Of a stretch of 64,000 nt of DNA, positions 29,076-38,002 are shown piece after piece (positions within the stretch are counted from its first letter, which is position 1; every line of letters begins with the position of its first letter). Location: the NCBI RefSeq assembly GCF_037055355.1, contig NZ_CP146350.1:2875001-2939000 (forward strand), read 5' to 3'. A program made the translations under genes and the position numbers. Source of the DNA: Streptomyces sp. DG1A-41. GTDB taxonomy: Bacteria > Actinomycetota > Actinomycetes > Streptomycetales > Streptomycetaceae. Under the pieces are notes generated by a model. That model saw nothing but the letters and a program-made list of their open reading frames with translations. It was not told where the DNA came from and did no database searches.

Positions 29076-29977
29076 TGGAGATCCTCGACTACGCCTTCAT
29101 GCAGCGGGCGCTGCTCGCCGCCGTCCTGGTCGGCATCACGGCCCCCGCGGTGGGGATCTACCTGGTCCAGCGCCGCCAGGCCCTGATGGGCGACGGCATC
29201 GGCCACGTGGCGATGACCGGCGTCGGCCTCGGTTTCCTGCTGACCTGGTCCCCGGTGTGGATGGCGACCCTCGTCTCGGTCATCGGCGCCGTCCTCATGG
29301 AGCTGATCCGCTGGTACGGCAGGACCCGCGGCGACATCGCCCTCGCGATGCTGTTCTACGGCGGCATGGCCGGCGGTGTGATGTTCATCAACCTCGCGCC
29401 GACGGGCTCCAACGCCAACCTGACGTCGTACCTCTTCGGCTCCCTGTCGACGGTGTCCGAGTCGGACGTCACGGCGATCTGCGTCCTGGCCGCCTTCGTC
29501 GTCCTGGTCACCCTCGGCCTGCGCCGGCAGCTGTTCGCGGTCAGCCAGGACGAGGAGTTCGCCCGGGTGACGGGCCTGCCGGTGCGCGCCCTGAACCTGC
29601 TGACGGCGATCACCGCGGCCGTCACGGTGACGGTGGCGATGCGCGTGGTCGGCCTGCTGCTGGTCAGCGCGCTGATGGTGGTGCCTGTCGCGGCCGCCCA
29701 GCAGATCGGCCGCAGCTTCGCCGCGACCTTCGCGATCGCCGTGGCGATCGGCGTGAGCGTGACGATCGGCGGCACCGTCACCTCGTACTACCAGGACGTC
29801 CCGCCGGGTGCGACGATCGTGCTGCTGACCATCGGCGCCTTCGTCGTGCTGACGGCGATCGCGGCTCCGCTGGCCCGCCGCCGCGCCCGTGCCCAGACCG
29901 ACGCGCACCCCGCCCACGACCCTGCCGAGTGCGCGATTCCGGGCACCCGGAAGGCAGAGAACGAGGTCGGCGTCTGA
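29075..29977 (+). CDS. znuB: Zinc ABC transporter permease
   Basis: ABC-3 family membrane subunit of 300 residues with about eight hydrophobic helices. Conserved LVQRRQALMGDGIGHVAMTGVGLG lies near residue 28 and AMRVVGLLLVSALMVVPVAAAQ near 190. Partner of ZnuC by one-base overlap and family. The C-terminal 30 residues are polar and His/Asp-containing (DAHPAHDPAE). Confidence 0.95.
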   Translation: MEILDYAFMQRALLAAVLVGITAPAVGIYLVQRRQALMGDGIGHVAMTGVGLGFLLTWSPVWMATLVSVIGAVLMELIRWYGRTRGDIALAMLFYGGMAGGVMFINLAPTGSNANLTSYLFGSLSTVSESDVTAICVLAAFVVLVTLGLRRQLFAVSQDEEFARVTGLPVRALNLLTAITAAVTVTVAMRVVGLLLVSALMVVPVAAAQQIGRSFAATFAIAVAIGVSVTIGGTVTSYYQDVPPGATIVLLTIGAFVVLTAIAAPLARRRARAQTDAHPAHDPAECAIPGTRKAENEVGV

Positions 29978-30035
29978 CCGCCCCCGCCCGAGGCTGGCAC
30001 AATGGCCCGGGCAAGGCAGACGTGAGGAGGCAACG

Positions 30036-30455
30036 GTGACGACCGCTGGACCGTCCGTGAAGGGCCGCGCCACCAAGCAGCGGGCCGCTGTGGCGGCGGC
30101 CCTGCAAGAGGTCGACGAGTTCCGCAGCGCGCAGGAACTGCACGACATGCTCAAGCACAAGGGCGACTCGGTCGGGCTCACCACGGTCTACCGCACCCTC
30201 CAGTCCCTCGCCGACGCCGGTGAGGTCGACGTCCTGCGCACCGCCGACGGCGAGTCCGTCTACCGCCGCTGCTCCACCGACGACCACCACCACCACCTGG
30301 TGTGCCGCGGCTGCGGCAAGGCCGTCGAGGTGGAGGGCCCGGCCGTGGAGAAGTGGGCGGAGGCCATCGCCACCGAGCACGGCTTCGTGAACGTGGCCCA
30401 CACGGTGGAGATCTTCGGCACGTGCGCGGACTGCGCGAAGACCTCCGGCGGCTGA
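30036..30455 (+). CDS. zur: Fur-family zinc uptake regulator
   Basis: Zinc-responsive repressor of 139 residues. The winged helix includes GLTTVYRTLQSLADAGEVD near residue 50. The metal sites are RRCSTDDHHHHLVCRGCGKAVEVEG (regulatory His/Cys cluster) and the structural CxxC pairs CRGC and CADC. GTG 30036 has GAGGAGG 5 nt upstream. It lies 58 nt after znuB and is probably co-transcribed or has its own promoter (CACAAT at about 30000). Predicted to bind the box at 27272-27286. Confidence 0.95.
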   Translation: MTTAGPSVKGRATKQRAAVAAALQEVDEFRSAQELHDMLKHKGDSVGLTTVYRTLQSLADAGEVDVLRTADGESVYRRCSTDDHHHHLVCRGCGKAVEVEGPAVEKWAEAIATEHGFVNVAHTVEIFGTCADCAKTSGG

Positions 30456-30464
30456 GCCGCTTTT
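30448..30464 (+). terminator. Rho-independent terminator after zur
   Basis: GCGGC-TGA-GCCGC followed by TTTT; the zur stop codon is in the loop. Short stem but with a true T run, which is rare here. Confidence 0.55.
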
Positions 30465-30580
30465 CGCCGTGGGGGTGAGACCCGGTTCCCGGGTGCGGGT
30501 TCGTGGTGGCCGGTCGCGCAGTTCCCCGCTCCCCTGAGGGAACTGCGACGCCCTTGCCCGTGAAGCGCTGGTCTGCGGGA

Positions 30581-31414
30581 CTACTCCTGCTTGCCCTCCA
30601 TGGCCAGCAGCTCCTCGTTCGGAATGGCCCCGCCGAACCGCCGGTCCCGCGAGGCGAACTCCAGGCACGCCCGCCACAGGTCGCGGCGGTCGAAGTCCGG
30701 CCACAGCACGTCCTGGAAGACCATCTCGGCGTACGCGCTCTGCCAGATCAGGTAGTTGGAGGTGCGCTGCTCGCCGCTCGGGCGCAGGAACAGGTCCACG
30801 TCGGGCATGTCCGGGTAGTACATGTACTTCGCGAAGATCTTCTCGTTGACCTTCGACGGATCGAGCTTCCCGGCCTTCACATCGGCCGCGAGCGCCTGCG
30901 CGGCGTCGGCGATCTCGGCGCGCCCCCCGTAGTTCATGCAGAAGTACAGCGTGAGCCGGTCGTTGTCCTTGGTCTGCTCCTGGGCGATCTGGAGCTCCTT
31001 GGCCACGGACCGCCACAGCTTGGGCATCCGCCCCACCCAGCGCACCCGCACACCCAGCTCGTCCAGCTGGTCGCGGGTCTTGCGGATGAAGTCCCGGTTG
31101 AAGTTCATCAGGAAGCGCACCTCGTCCGGCGACCGCTTCCAGTTCTCGGTGGAGAAGGCGTACAGGGAGATGGCGCCCACGCCCATCTCGATGGCGCCCT
31201 GGAGCACGTCCAGCACGCGCTCGGCACCGACCTTGTGCCCCTCGGTGCGCGGCAGGCCCCGGTCCTTCGCCCACCGCCCGTTGCCGTCCATGACGATCGC
31301 CACATGCTGCGGTACGAGCTCCCCGGGGAGCTTCGGCGGCCGCGCGCCGGACGGGTGCGGCTCCGGCGTCCTGTACTCCCGGCGCTGCCGCCCCAGGATC
31401 CCGCGTACGGCCAT
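30581..31414 (-). CDS. uppS: Isoprenyl transferase (undecaprenyl/decaprenyl diphosphate synthase)
   Basis: cis-Prenyltransferase of 277 residues making the polyprenyl diphosphate carrier for peptidoglycan and wall polymers. Catalytic Asp in [14 protein letters not shown] near residue 40, [13 protein letters not shown] near 85, YGGRAEI near 165 and the C-terminal [20 protein letters not shown] near 215. ATG 31414 with AGGAGA upstream. It lies 34 nt after recO in the same direction, as in other Streptomyces. Confidence 0.95.
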   Translation of the reverse strand: MAVRGILGRQRREYRTPEPHPSGARPPKLPGELVPQHVAIVMDGNGRWAKDRGLPRTEGHKVGAERVLDVLQGAIEMGVGAISLYAFSTENWKRSPDEVRFLMNFNRDFIRKTRDQLDELGVRVRWVGRMPKLWRSVAKELQIAQEQTKDNDRLTLYFCMNYGGRAEIADAAQALAADVKAGKLDPSKVNEKIFAKYMYYPDMPDVDLFLRPSGEQRTSNYLIWQSAYAEMVFQDVLWPDFDRRDLWRACLEFASRDRRFGGAIPNEELLAMEGKQE

Positions 31415-31448
31415 GTGTTTCTCGTCTCCTCGTGCTTGCTTGCTTCGC

Positions 31449-32195
31449 TTACTTCTCGACGTAGCGCAGGGAGCGCAGGCCGCGCTCCATGTGCCAGTGC
31501 AGATACGCGGACACCAGCCCGCTGCCCTCCCGGACGTACCGCGCCTCGCAGGCGTCCGCGGTCTCCCAGTCTCCCGTAAGCAGCGCGCCGAGGAGTTCCA
31601 GGGCCTGCGGCGAGGGTACGACGCTGCCGGGCACCCGGCAGTCCCCGCAGACGGAACCGCCCGAGGCGACCGAGAAGAACCGGTTGGGCCCGGGCATACC
31701 GCACTTCGCGCAGTCGGTGAAGCTCGGGGCGTACCCGTTGACGGCGAGGGAGCGCAGCAGGAACGCGTCCAGCACGAGATGCGGCGCGTGCTCCCCGCGG
31801 GCGAGGGTGCGCAGCCCGCCGACGAGCAGCAGATACTGCTGCACGGCCGGCTCCCCCTCGTGGTCGGTGAACCGCTCGGCGGTCTCCAGCATGGCGGTTC
31901 CCGCGGTGTACCGCGCGTAGTCGCTGACGATTCCGCCCCCGTACGGGGCGATGGTCTCACTCTGCGTACACAGCGGCAGCCCCCGCCCGACCAGCTCGCT
32001 CCCCTTGGCGAAGAACTGCACGTCGACGTGGGAGAAGGGTTCGAGGCGCGCACCGAACTTCGACTTGGTCCGGCGCACGCCCCTGGCCACCGCCCGTACC
32101 CGTCCGTGACCGCGGGTGAGCAGTGTGATGATCCGGTCCGCTTCACCCAGCTTCTGGGTGCGCAGCACGATGCCGTCGTCGCGGAACAGACTCAT
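31449..32195 (-). CDS. recO: DNA repair protein RecO
   Basis: Recombination mediator of 248 residues that loads RecA with RecR. The N-terminal OB fold ([22 protein letters not shown]) is followed by a helical domain with a zinc site CAKCG...CGDCR near residues 160-185. Operon with uppS downstream. Confidence 0.95.
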   Translation of the reverse strand: MSLFRDDGIVLRTQKLGEADRIITLLTRGHGRVRAVARGVRRTKSKFGARLEPFSHVDVQFFAKGSELVGRGLPLCTQSETIAPYGGGIVSDYARYTAGTAMLETAERFTDHEGEPAVQQYLLLVGGLRTLARGEHAPHLVLDAFLLRSLAVNGYAPSFTDCAKCGMPGPNRFFSVASGGSVCGDCRVPGSVVPSPQALELLGALLTGDWETADACEARYVREGSGLVSAYLHWHMERGLRSLRYVEK

Positions 32196-32221
32196 GGCGC
32201 CATTCTCGCAGGGTCATCGCG

Positions 32222-32437
32222 TCAAGGGACCTCACCCCTGCTGCGGGCGTTGGCGTACGCCGTCGCCGCGCGCAGCCGCTCGGCCGGGGTGGCGTGCCGG
32301 ACGGCACCGGGATCTGCGTCCCACTCCTTCCCGCCCCCGTACGGCCTCAGCTGCACATAGGGCCCCTCATGCCCCATGACGATGCCGATGCGGCCGCTGC
32401 GGGTGTCCACGACGTACGCGCCGACCGGGGGCTTCAT
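32222..32437 (-). CDS. Small hypothetical protein (Streptomyces type)
   Basis: Protein of 71 residues (MKPPVGAYVVDTRSGRIG..., EGPYVQLRPYGGGKEWDAD), a compact SH3-like beta pattern with a helical C-terminus. Its ATG (32437) overlaps the stop of the next upstream gene as ATGA, so the two are translationally coupled. I recall this two-gene pair as recurrent in Streptomyces, without known function. It ends 26 nt before recO. Confidence 0.75.
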   Translation of the reverse strand: MKPPVGAYVVDTRSGRIGIVMGHEGPYVQLRPYGGGKEWDADPGAVRHATPAERLRAATAYANARSRGEVP

Positions 32438-32640
32438 CGCAGCACCGCCGCGAGCAGCCGGGCGGTCTCCACGGAACACCGCCCCAATTCCACGAGCGGA
32501 CAGGGTGCTTCCCGCGCAAGACTTACCGGGTCAAGCCCCAGCGACGGCAGGATAATTCCGGCCTTGGCGAGTTCTGCCCGCAATTCTTTCACCGCATCCT
32601 CCGCTTCTTCGACGCAGAGCGCCGAGTGTCGTGCCTCCAC
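32434..32640 (-). CDS. Small hypothetical protein, coupled partner
   Basis: Protein of 68 residues with a helical N-terminal half (VEEAEDAVKELRAELAKAGI) and a C-terminal segment with three Cys overall. GTG 32640 has AAAGGGGAG 5 nt upstream. It overlaps the following small gene by 4 nt (ATGA). No named family recognised; the pairing suggests the products work together. Confidence 0.7.
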   Translation of the reverse strand: MEARHSALCVEEAEDAVKELRAELAKAGIILPSLGLDPVSLAREAPCPLVELGRCSVETARLLAAVLR

Positions 32641-32717
32641 CGTGCTCCCCTTTCTTTTGGAGTTTCACTCTTCGCATCCCTACGGTGACGCTCCGCGTCT
32701 ACACTCGGGAGGGGTCT

Positions 32718-32840
32718 GTGCCCTACAACTGCGGACCAGCAGAAAGGGGTTCGGCAATGGCCAACGGTTCTCGCCAGGCGGCGGGGGTATATTTTCGAGC
32801 GGTGGGGGCAGGAAGCCGATTGACGATAAACGGCCGCTGA
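32718..32840 (+). CDS. Possible 40-residue small protein
   Basis: GTG 32718 is preceded by a strong GGGAGGGG site. An internal in-frame ATG (32757) has its own AAAGGGG. The product (MPYNCGPAERGSAMANGSRQ...) is basic and ends at 32840. Divergent from the small-gene pair. It could be a genuine microprotein, or a 5' remnant of a regulator gene. Confidence 0.3.
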   Translation: MPYNCGPAERGSAMANGSRQAAGVYFRAVGAGSRLTINGR

Positions 32841-32846
32841 CATAAT
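32820..32846 (+). promoter_or_regulatory. Promoter for the GNAT gene
   Basis: TTGACG (32820-32825), 15-nt spacer and CATAAT (32841-32846). The predicted start of transcription is at about 32853, the first base of the GTG start codon, which would give a leaderless mRNA. No ribosome site is visible before that GTG. Confidence 0.5.
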
Positions 32847-32852
32847 CCGGCC

Positions 32853-33362
32853 GTGAATACATGGACGACGGCGGACGGGATACGGCCGGTCCCCATGACA
32901 TGGGCCCTGCGCCCCGCCGAGCCGGCGGATGTCGAACCGATAGCGGAACTACGGGCGGTGGTGATGCGCCCGGACCTGGAGCGGTTGGGCCGCTACGACG
33001 AACACCGGGTCAGACAGCGCCTGCGAGACGGCTTCTCCGCCCGGCACACCTCGGTCATCGAGGCCGACGGCACCTTCGCGGGCAGCGTCGCCCTGCGCCC
33101 GTCCGGGAACGACGAGAACGGCTGCTGGCTGGAGCACTTCTACCTCAGCCCGGCCCTCCAGGGCCGAGGCCTGGGAGCGGCGGTCCTCCGCACCCTGCTG
33201 TCCCGGACCGACGCCGACAGCGCACTCGTCCGCCTGAACGTCCTCCAGGGCAGCCCGGCCCGCCGCCTTTACGAACGCCACGGCTTCACGATCGAGAGCC
33301 AGGACACGGTCGACATCTTCATGCTGAGACTTCCGAAGACTGTTCATCCGGTGATCCCGTAG
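32853..33362 (+). CDS. GNAT family N-acetyltransferase
   Basis: Acetyltransferase of 169 residues. After about 15 extra residues the fold begins with WALRPAEPADVEPIAEL. The acetyl-CoA loop is LQGRGLGAAVL (Q/R-x2-G-x-G/A) near residue 108, and the C-terminal RLYERHGFTIES is typical. The acceptor substrate is unknown. The start could be GTG 32853 (leaderless, see promoter) or ATG 32895. Confidence 0.88.
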   Translation: MNTWTTADGIRPVPMTWALRPAEPADVEPIAELRAVVMRPDLERLGRYDEHRVRQRLRDGFSARHTSVIEADGTFAGSVALRPSGNDENGCWLEHFYLSPALQGRGLGAAVLRTLLSRTDADSALVRLNVLQGSPARRLYERHGFTIESQDTVDIFMLRLPKTVHPVIP

Positions 33363-33432
33363 GGGTAAAGCCCTGAAATCTCCGGCAGTCGCCCGGATGT
33401 GAAGCGGGTCGGTGAGGCGCCAGGCCCGTCCC

Positions 33433-34888
33433 ATGAAGCGGAAGCCGATCAAGCGCCACGCCTCACTGGTCGCGGCCACCGCCGTCCTGCTCGGACTCAC
33501 CGTTCCGATGACCGCCGCCGGTGCCGATGCCGGTGCCGGTGCCGAGTCCCTCGAATGGACCAGGTGCGAGGGCACCGGCCTCGATCCCCGCCAGCGGTGC
33601 GCCACCGTCGACGTGCCCATGGACTACTCCGTCCCGGACGGGCGGAAGATCCAGATCGCCGTCTCCCGTATCCCCAGCGAGAAGCTTTCCGCGCGTCGGG
33701 GCGCGCTGTTACTCATCCCCGGCGGGCCCGGCGGGGACAGTCTCGGCGATCCCTCCGGCAAGGGGCGGAGGCTGCCGCGGAGCGTCCGGGACGCCTATGA
33801 CCTGATCGGGTTCGCGCCGCGCGGGATGGCGCCGTCCAGCGCCGTGGACTGCGGTCTCGACAGCAAGGACCTCGCCCTGACGAAGCTGCCCTGGCCCGCC
33901 CCGGACGGTTCCGTCACCGAGACCATGGCCACCGCCCGGCGCATGTCAAAGGCCTGCGCGCGTAACGGCGGCGAGCTGCTGCGGCAACATCAGCACCGCC
34001 AAGGAGGCCCGCGACCTCGACCGTGTCCGGGCCGCCCTCGGCGAGACCAGGCTGTCCGCCTGGGGCGTCTCGTACGGGTCCTGTGTAGGAGCCGTCTACG
34101 GCCGGCTGTTCCCGCACCGCACCGACCGCGTCGTGCTGGACAGCGACGACAACCCCGACCCCGCCCGGGTGGGACGCGGCTGGCTCGCCGCGTGCGAGAC
34201 CGGCGTGGAGGACAACTTCCCGGAGTTCGCCAAGTGGGCGTCCGAGCCCGGGAATCCGTACAGGGTGGCTCGTCAGGCCGCCGACGTGAGGCCCCTCTTC
34301 CTGCCCCTCGCCGACCGGCTCGACCGCGAGCCCCTCCCCTGGCCCGGCGCCAACCCGGCGGAGCTGACCGGCAACGTCCTGCGCCAGACCATGCTGACGA
34401 ACCTGTACGGCCCCGACGACTGACCGACGCCGGCGAAGACGATCCCGGCCGCCCTCAAGGGCACCGTGCCGCCCGCGCCTTAGCTGCCGCCCGAGTCGGT
34501 GGTGCAGAACGCCCTCGTGGTCGGAGCCGGCACCCTCTGCAACGACGTCGCCTGGCCCAGGTCCGCCGCCCATTACCAGAAGGGGGTCGACGAGAGCCGG
34601 GCGAAGTTGCCGCTGACGGCGGGCATGCCGCGCGGCGCGATGCTGTGTGCCGCCTGGCCGTTCACGCCGAAGGAGCCCGCGGTACGGATCACCGACCGCG
34701 GGCCGTCGAACATCATGCTCGTGCGGAACGAGCGGGACGTCGCCACGCCGCTCGCCGGGGCCCGCGAGCTGCGCCGCGCCCTCGGGGATCGTGCCGTCGT
34801 CTCATCCATGCGGTTCACAGTGCCGAGCCGACACACGATCCCGCTGTCGGCCGTCGGTCTACGGCAGCGCGGCCGAGGTATGAGGTAA
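33433..34888 (+). pseudogene. Decayed secreted tripeptidyl-aminopeptidase-like serine hydrolase
   Basis: Relics of an alpha/beta-hydrolase of the TAP family. The start (MKRKPIKRHASLVAATAVLLGL..., Ala-rich signal peptide) and first third (LLIPGGPGGDS oxyanion loop) are intact. At about 33980 an extra base shifts the frame. The next part, with the nucleophile motif GVSYGS, continues in a second frame. In that frame there is TGA at 34421-34423, where relatives have Trp (DDW), and TAG at 34482-34484. Beyond them homologous sequence continues (VVQNALVVGAG..., MLCAAWPF, ADR-type C-terminus) and then degenerates before 34888. One frameshift and two nonsense codons argue for true decay rather than sequencing error. 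One TTA codon is present at 33709. Confidence 0.85.
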
Positions 34889-34905
34889 GGCGCCGAAGGA
34901 GAGGC

Positions 34906-35352
34906 TCATCCCTGACCGAACCGGCGTACGTACCGCCGCTGCCAGGGCGTTTCCACCGCACGCCGGTCGTAGTGCCGCCGCACATAGGCCACCGCTTCCT
35001 CCCCCGGCACCCCGTCCAGCACCGCCAGGCAGGCCAGTGCCGTGCCCGTACGGCCACGTCCTCCGCCGCAGGCGATCTCCACGCGTTCCCCGGCGGCCCG
35101 TTTCCACGCCTCGGCCAGCACCTCGCGGGCGGCTGCCCGGTCCGACGGGAGGCGGAAGTCGGGCCAGCGGAGCCAACACGCCTCCCAGGGAACCTCGGGA
35201 GGCTGCTTGCCGAGCAGGTAGAGGCCGTAGGAGGGAAGAGGCGCGCCAGGGTCCATGGGGTGGCGGAGGCCTCGCCCCCGCACCAACCGGCCGGAAGGCA
35301 GCCTCAGGACGCCGGCGCCACTCTCACTCCACAGCTCGGTCACGCCCCTCAT
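34906..35352 (-). CDS. Protein-tyrosine/dual-specificity phosphatase-like protein
   Basis: Protein of 148 residues. The CX5R active-site loop reads ACGGGRGRTGTAL near residue 97, with the Cys, Arg and following Thr intact. DFRLPSDRAAA upstream may supply the general-acid loop. The substrate is unknown. ATG 35352 was used; GTG 35364 and GTG 35340 are alternatives. It sits between a decayed peptidase gene and the GntR gene with no clear operon link. Confidence 0.8.
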   Translation of the reverse strand: MRGVTELWSESGAGVLRLPSGRLVRGRGLRHPMDPGAPLPSYGLYLLGKQPPEVPWEACWLRWPDFRLPSDRAAAREVLAEAWKRAAGERVEIACGGGRGRTGTALACLAVLDGVPGEEAVAYVRRHYDRRAVETPWQRRYVRRFGQG

Positions 35353-35384
35353 GATGCTCCGCACTCGCTCACCCGGGAGCGGAA

Positions 35385-36089
35385 TCAGCCCACCCCCCGT
35401 GACTCCTCCGCCGCCCGAGCCTCGATTCCCCGGAAGTGGACCGCCATCGCCCGCTGCGCGCCCTCGACGTCGCGGGCGCGCAACGCCGTGACGATGTCGC
35501 GGTGGCGGCGGACCGTGATCTCGGGGGACGGGTCGTCGGTCCAGCCGCGGGCTCCGGAGACCCGGCGGAAGACCGTCCAGAACGCGCCGAGGAGCTGGGG
35601 CACCAGCGCGTTGCCGAGGGAGGCGTACAGGATCTCGTGGAACTCGCGGTCGAGTTCCGGGAAGGAGCGGCCCGTGCCGCCCGCGGACTCCATACGGGTC
35701 ACCACGCCCTCCAGTCTGTCCAGTTCCGCCTCGGTGACCGTCGCGGCGACCCGGCGGATCAGGCCCTCCTCCAGTACCTCGCGGACCTGGAGGATCTCGG
35801 CGAGGGCGCCGGTGTCGTCGTCGTGCCGGGCCAGGGTGCGGAAGGTCAGGCCGTCGACGAGGGGGGTGAGGGAGGCCTGGCCGACGTAGGTGCCGTAGCC
35901 GTGTCTGATCTCGACGATGTCGAGGGCCTGGAGGGCCTTGAGGGCCTCGCGGACGGAGTTGCGGCTGACGCCGAGGTCCTCCATGAGTTCGGCCTCGGTG
36001 GGCAGCGGCGCGCCGGCGGTGAGTCTGCGGTCGAGGATGAGCTGCACGACCTGGCGTTGTATCCGGCTGGTCCTGGGCTCCTCGGACAT
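35385..36089 (-). CDS. GntR/FadR-subfamily regulator of the putative sialic-acid locus
   Basis: Protein of 234 residues. N-terminal winged helix (about 10-70; LPTEAELMEDLGVSRNSVREALKALQALDIVEIRHGYGTYVG) and C-terminal all-helical FCD ligand domain with metal-type residues (DREFHEILYASLG near 150, RRHRDIVTALRARD near 200). Divergent from the ABC-importer operon at 36349, so it is the likely local repressor, as NanR-type GntR proteins are in sialic-acid loci. ATG 36089 was chosen; ATG 36098 is also in frame. Confidence 0.9.
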   Translation of the reverse strand: MSEEPRTSRIQRQVVQLILDRRLTAGAPLPTEAELMEDLGVSRNSVREALKALQALDIVEIRHGYGTYVGQASLTPLVDGLTFRTLARHDDDTGALAEILQVREVLEEGLIRRVAATVTEAELDRLEGVVTRMESAGGTGRSFPELDREFHEILYASLGNALVPQLLGAFWTVFRRVSGARGWTDDPSPEITVRRHRDIVTALRARDVEGAQRAMAVHFRGIEARAAEESRGVG

Positions 36090-36236
36090 GCGCCGCATCG
36101 TACGCGCCCCGGACGTCCCACGTCCCACCTCTGGCGGTACCCGGTGCCGGGCCTGCCCTGATAGACCGTCAACTCGCGCCATTTCACAGTGCCATTGGTC
36201 CGACCTCTGGCAGATACGCCATTCGTGTGCGATCCC

Positions 36237-36265
36237 TTGACCGCCCCCACGGCCCCTCCTATGGT
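36237..36265 (+). promoter_or_regulatory. Promoter of the ABC importer operon
   Basis: TTGACC (36237-36242), 17-nt spacer and TATGGT (36260-36265) is a good housekeeping-sigma promoter, about 85 nt before the GTG at 36349. Upstream, TTGGTCCGACCTCTGGCAG-type sequence (36194-36212) could hold the GntR operator. Confidence 0.65.
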
Positions 36266-36348
36266 CGCGCTGACCGCAGGACGTAGGACGTCGTATCTCC
36301 TCTGCTCGCCCCCTCGTCTCCTTTCCAGACCTCTCGCTGGAGGACCCC

Positions 36349-37980
36349 GTGCGCGACGTGACCAACGACGTGCCGGCGCCGCACCGCCGGACGTTCCTGA
36401 AGTACACCGGCGCGCTGGGCGCGGCCGCCGCCGTCTCCGCGTCGCTGTCGGCCTGTTCGTCCGGGCCGGAGTCCACCAACGACACCGGTGGCGGCGGCAG
36501 CGGGGCGAACCGGACGCTGACGGCGGTGATCGGCTACGGCAACGACGGCAGCTGGGACCCCACCCAGACGGCGTCCGCGTTCTGCATGGCCGCCAACAAC
36601 CACATCTACGAAGGCCTGCTCGACACCGACCCGATCTCCCGCGAGCCGTACGCGGCCCTGGCGACCGAGGTGCCCGAGGACCCGAACAGCACGTCGTGGA
36701 AGTTCTCGCTGCGGGCCGGAGCGACGTTCCACGACGGCAAGCCCGTGACCGCCGACGACGTGGTCTTCGTCTTCGAGCGGATCCTCGACCCGGACACCCA
36801 GACCCTGGCCAAGGGCTTCTTCGCCAGCTGGCTGAAGGAGGTCCGGAAGGTCGACGCGCAGAACGTGGAGCTGGTGCTCAAGTTCCCGTTCCCGGACGGG
36901 CTGTCCCGGCTGACGCTCGCCAAGATCATGCCGAAGCACGTGTTCTCCGAGCCGGGCGCCTGGGACGACGCCATCAAGGGCAAGGCGATCGGCTCGGGTC
37001 CGTACCGGCAGACCGCCCACCACCCCAAGTCGAACACGACCTTCGAGGCGTTCGACGGCTACAACGGCCCGCGCAAGCCCGCCTTCCGGAAGATGAACTG
37101 GCTGACGATCGTGGACGCGGCCCCCCGCGTCGCGAAGATCTCCGGATCGAGCGCGGGCGCGCAGATCGCGGACAACATCCCGTACGCCAACATCGCGCAG
37201 CTGGAGAGCAGCGGGCTGACGGTCGCCGGCGGGGCCGGGATGAACAACCTGTTCCTGATGTTCAACACCAAGCACAAGCCCTTCGACGACGTGCGGGTGC
37301 GTCAGGCCCTGCACTACGCCATCGACACCGAGAAGATGGTGGAGGTGGCGCTCAAGGGCCATGGTAAGCCGTCGAGTTCCTTCATCGACGAGAGCAATCC
37401 GTCCTACCGCCGGGCCGAGACGGTCTACGACTACGACCCCGACAAGGCGAAGGCGCTGCTGAAGGAGGCCGGGGTCCGGGGGCTGAGCATCGACATCCTC
37501 GCGGTGAACGTGAGCTGGATCGTCGACTGCCTGCCGACCATCAAGTCCTCCTGGGACGCGATCGGTGTGAAGACGACCCTGTCCCCGCAGGAGACCACGG
37601 CCGTGTTCACGAAGATGGACCAGAAGCAGGACTACCAGGTCGTCGCCGCCGCCTCGAACCCCAACCAGTTCGGCCTCGACGCCGACCTGATCATGCACTA
37701 CAACTACGGGCCCGAGAACCTGTGGATGCAGTACACGCGGTGGGCCGGCGACCCCGTCGCCAAGGCGCTCTTCAGGGACATGGACCGGGCCACCCGGGAG
37801 CCGGACCCCGAGAAGAAGAAGGTGATGGTCCAAGACTACATCGACGTGGTCGCCGAACAGGCCGTGCTCTACCCGGTCGTCCACAACGAGCTGATGACGG
37901 CCTGGGACCCGAAGCAGCTCAGCGGGATAAGGGCACAGCCGTACCCGGGCATCAACCTCCTCCAGGCCAAGTGGGCCTAG
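36349..37980 (+). CDS. ABC transporter substrate-binding lipoprotein, family 5 (Opp/Sat type)
   Basis: Extracytoplasmic solute-binding protein of 543 residues (SBP_bac_5). The N-terminus has a twin-arginine motif (HRRTFLKYTG) and a lipobox (LSAC, Cys about residue 36), so it is a Tat-exported lipoprotein. The body shows YEGLLDTDP, FSLRAGATFHDGKPVTADDVVFVFERI near 125, and ALHYAIDTEKMV near 325. First gene of a five-gene run with stop/start overlaps from the permease onward. Family 5 importers carry peptides, nickel or sialic acid (SatA/SiaE); the neighbouring aldolase and sialidase favour sialic acid. GTG 36349 with GGAGG 7 nt upstream. Confidence 0.9.
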   Translation: MRDVTNDVPAPHRRTFLKYTGALGAAAAVSASLSACSSGPESTNDTGGGGSGANRTLTAVIGYGNDGSWDPTQTASAFCMAANNHIYEGLLDTDPISREPYAALATEVPEDPNSTSWKFSLRAGATFHDGKPVTADDVVFVFERILDPDTQTLAKGFFASWLKEVRKVDAQNVELVLKFPFPDGLSRLTLAKIMPKHVFSEPGAWDDAIKGKAIGSGPYRQTAHHPKSNTTFEAFDGYNGPRKPAFRKMNWLTIVDAAPRVAKISGSSAGAQIADNIPYANIAQLESSGLTVAGGAGMNNLFLMFNTKHKPFDDVRVRQALHYAIDTEKMVEVALKGHGKPSSSFIDESNPSYRRAETVYDYDPDKAKALLKEAGVRGLSIDILAVNVSWIVDCLPTIKSSWDAIGVKTTLSPQETTAVFTKMDQKQDYQVVAAASNPNQFGLDADLIMHYNYGPENLWMQYTRWAGDPVAKALFRDMDRATREPDPEKKKVMVQDYIDVVAEQAVLYPVVHNELMTAWDPKQLSGIRAQPYPGINLLQAKWA

Positions 37981-38002
37981 CCGACAGGGGGGTTGCCGTC
38001 AC

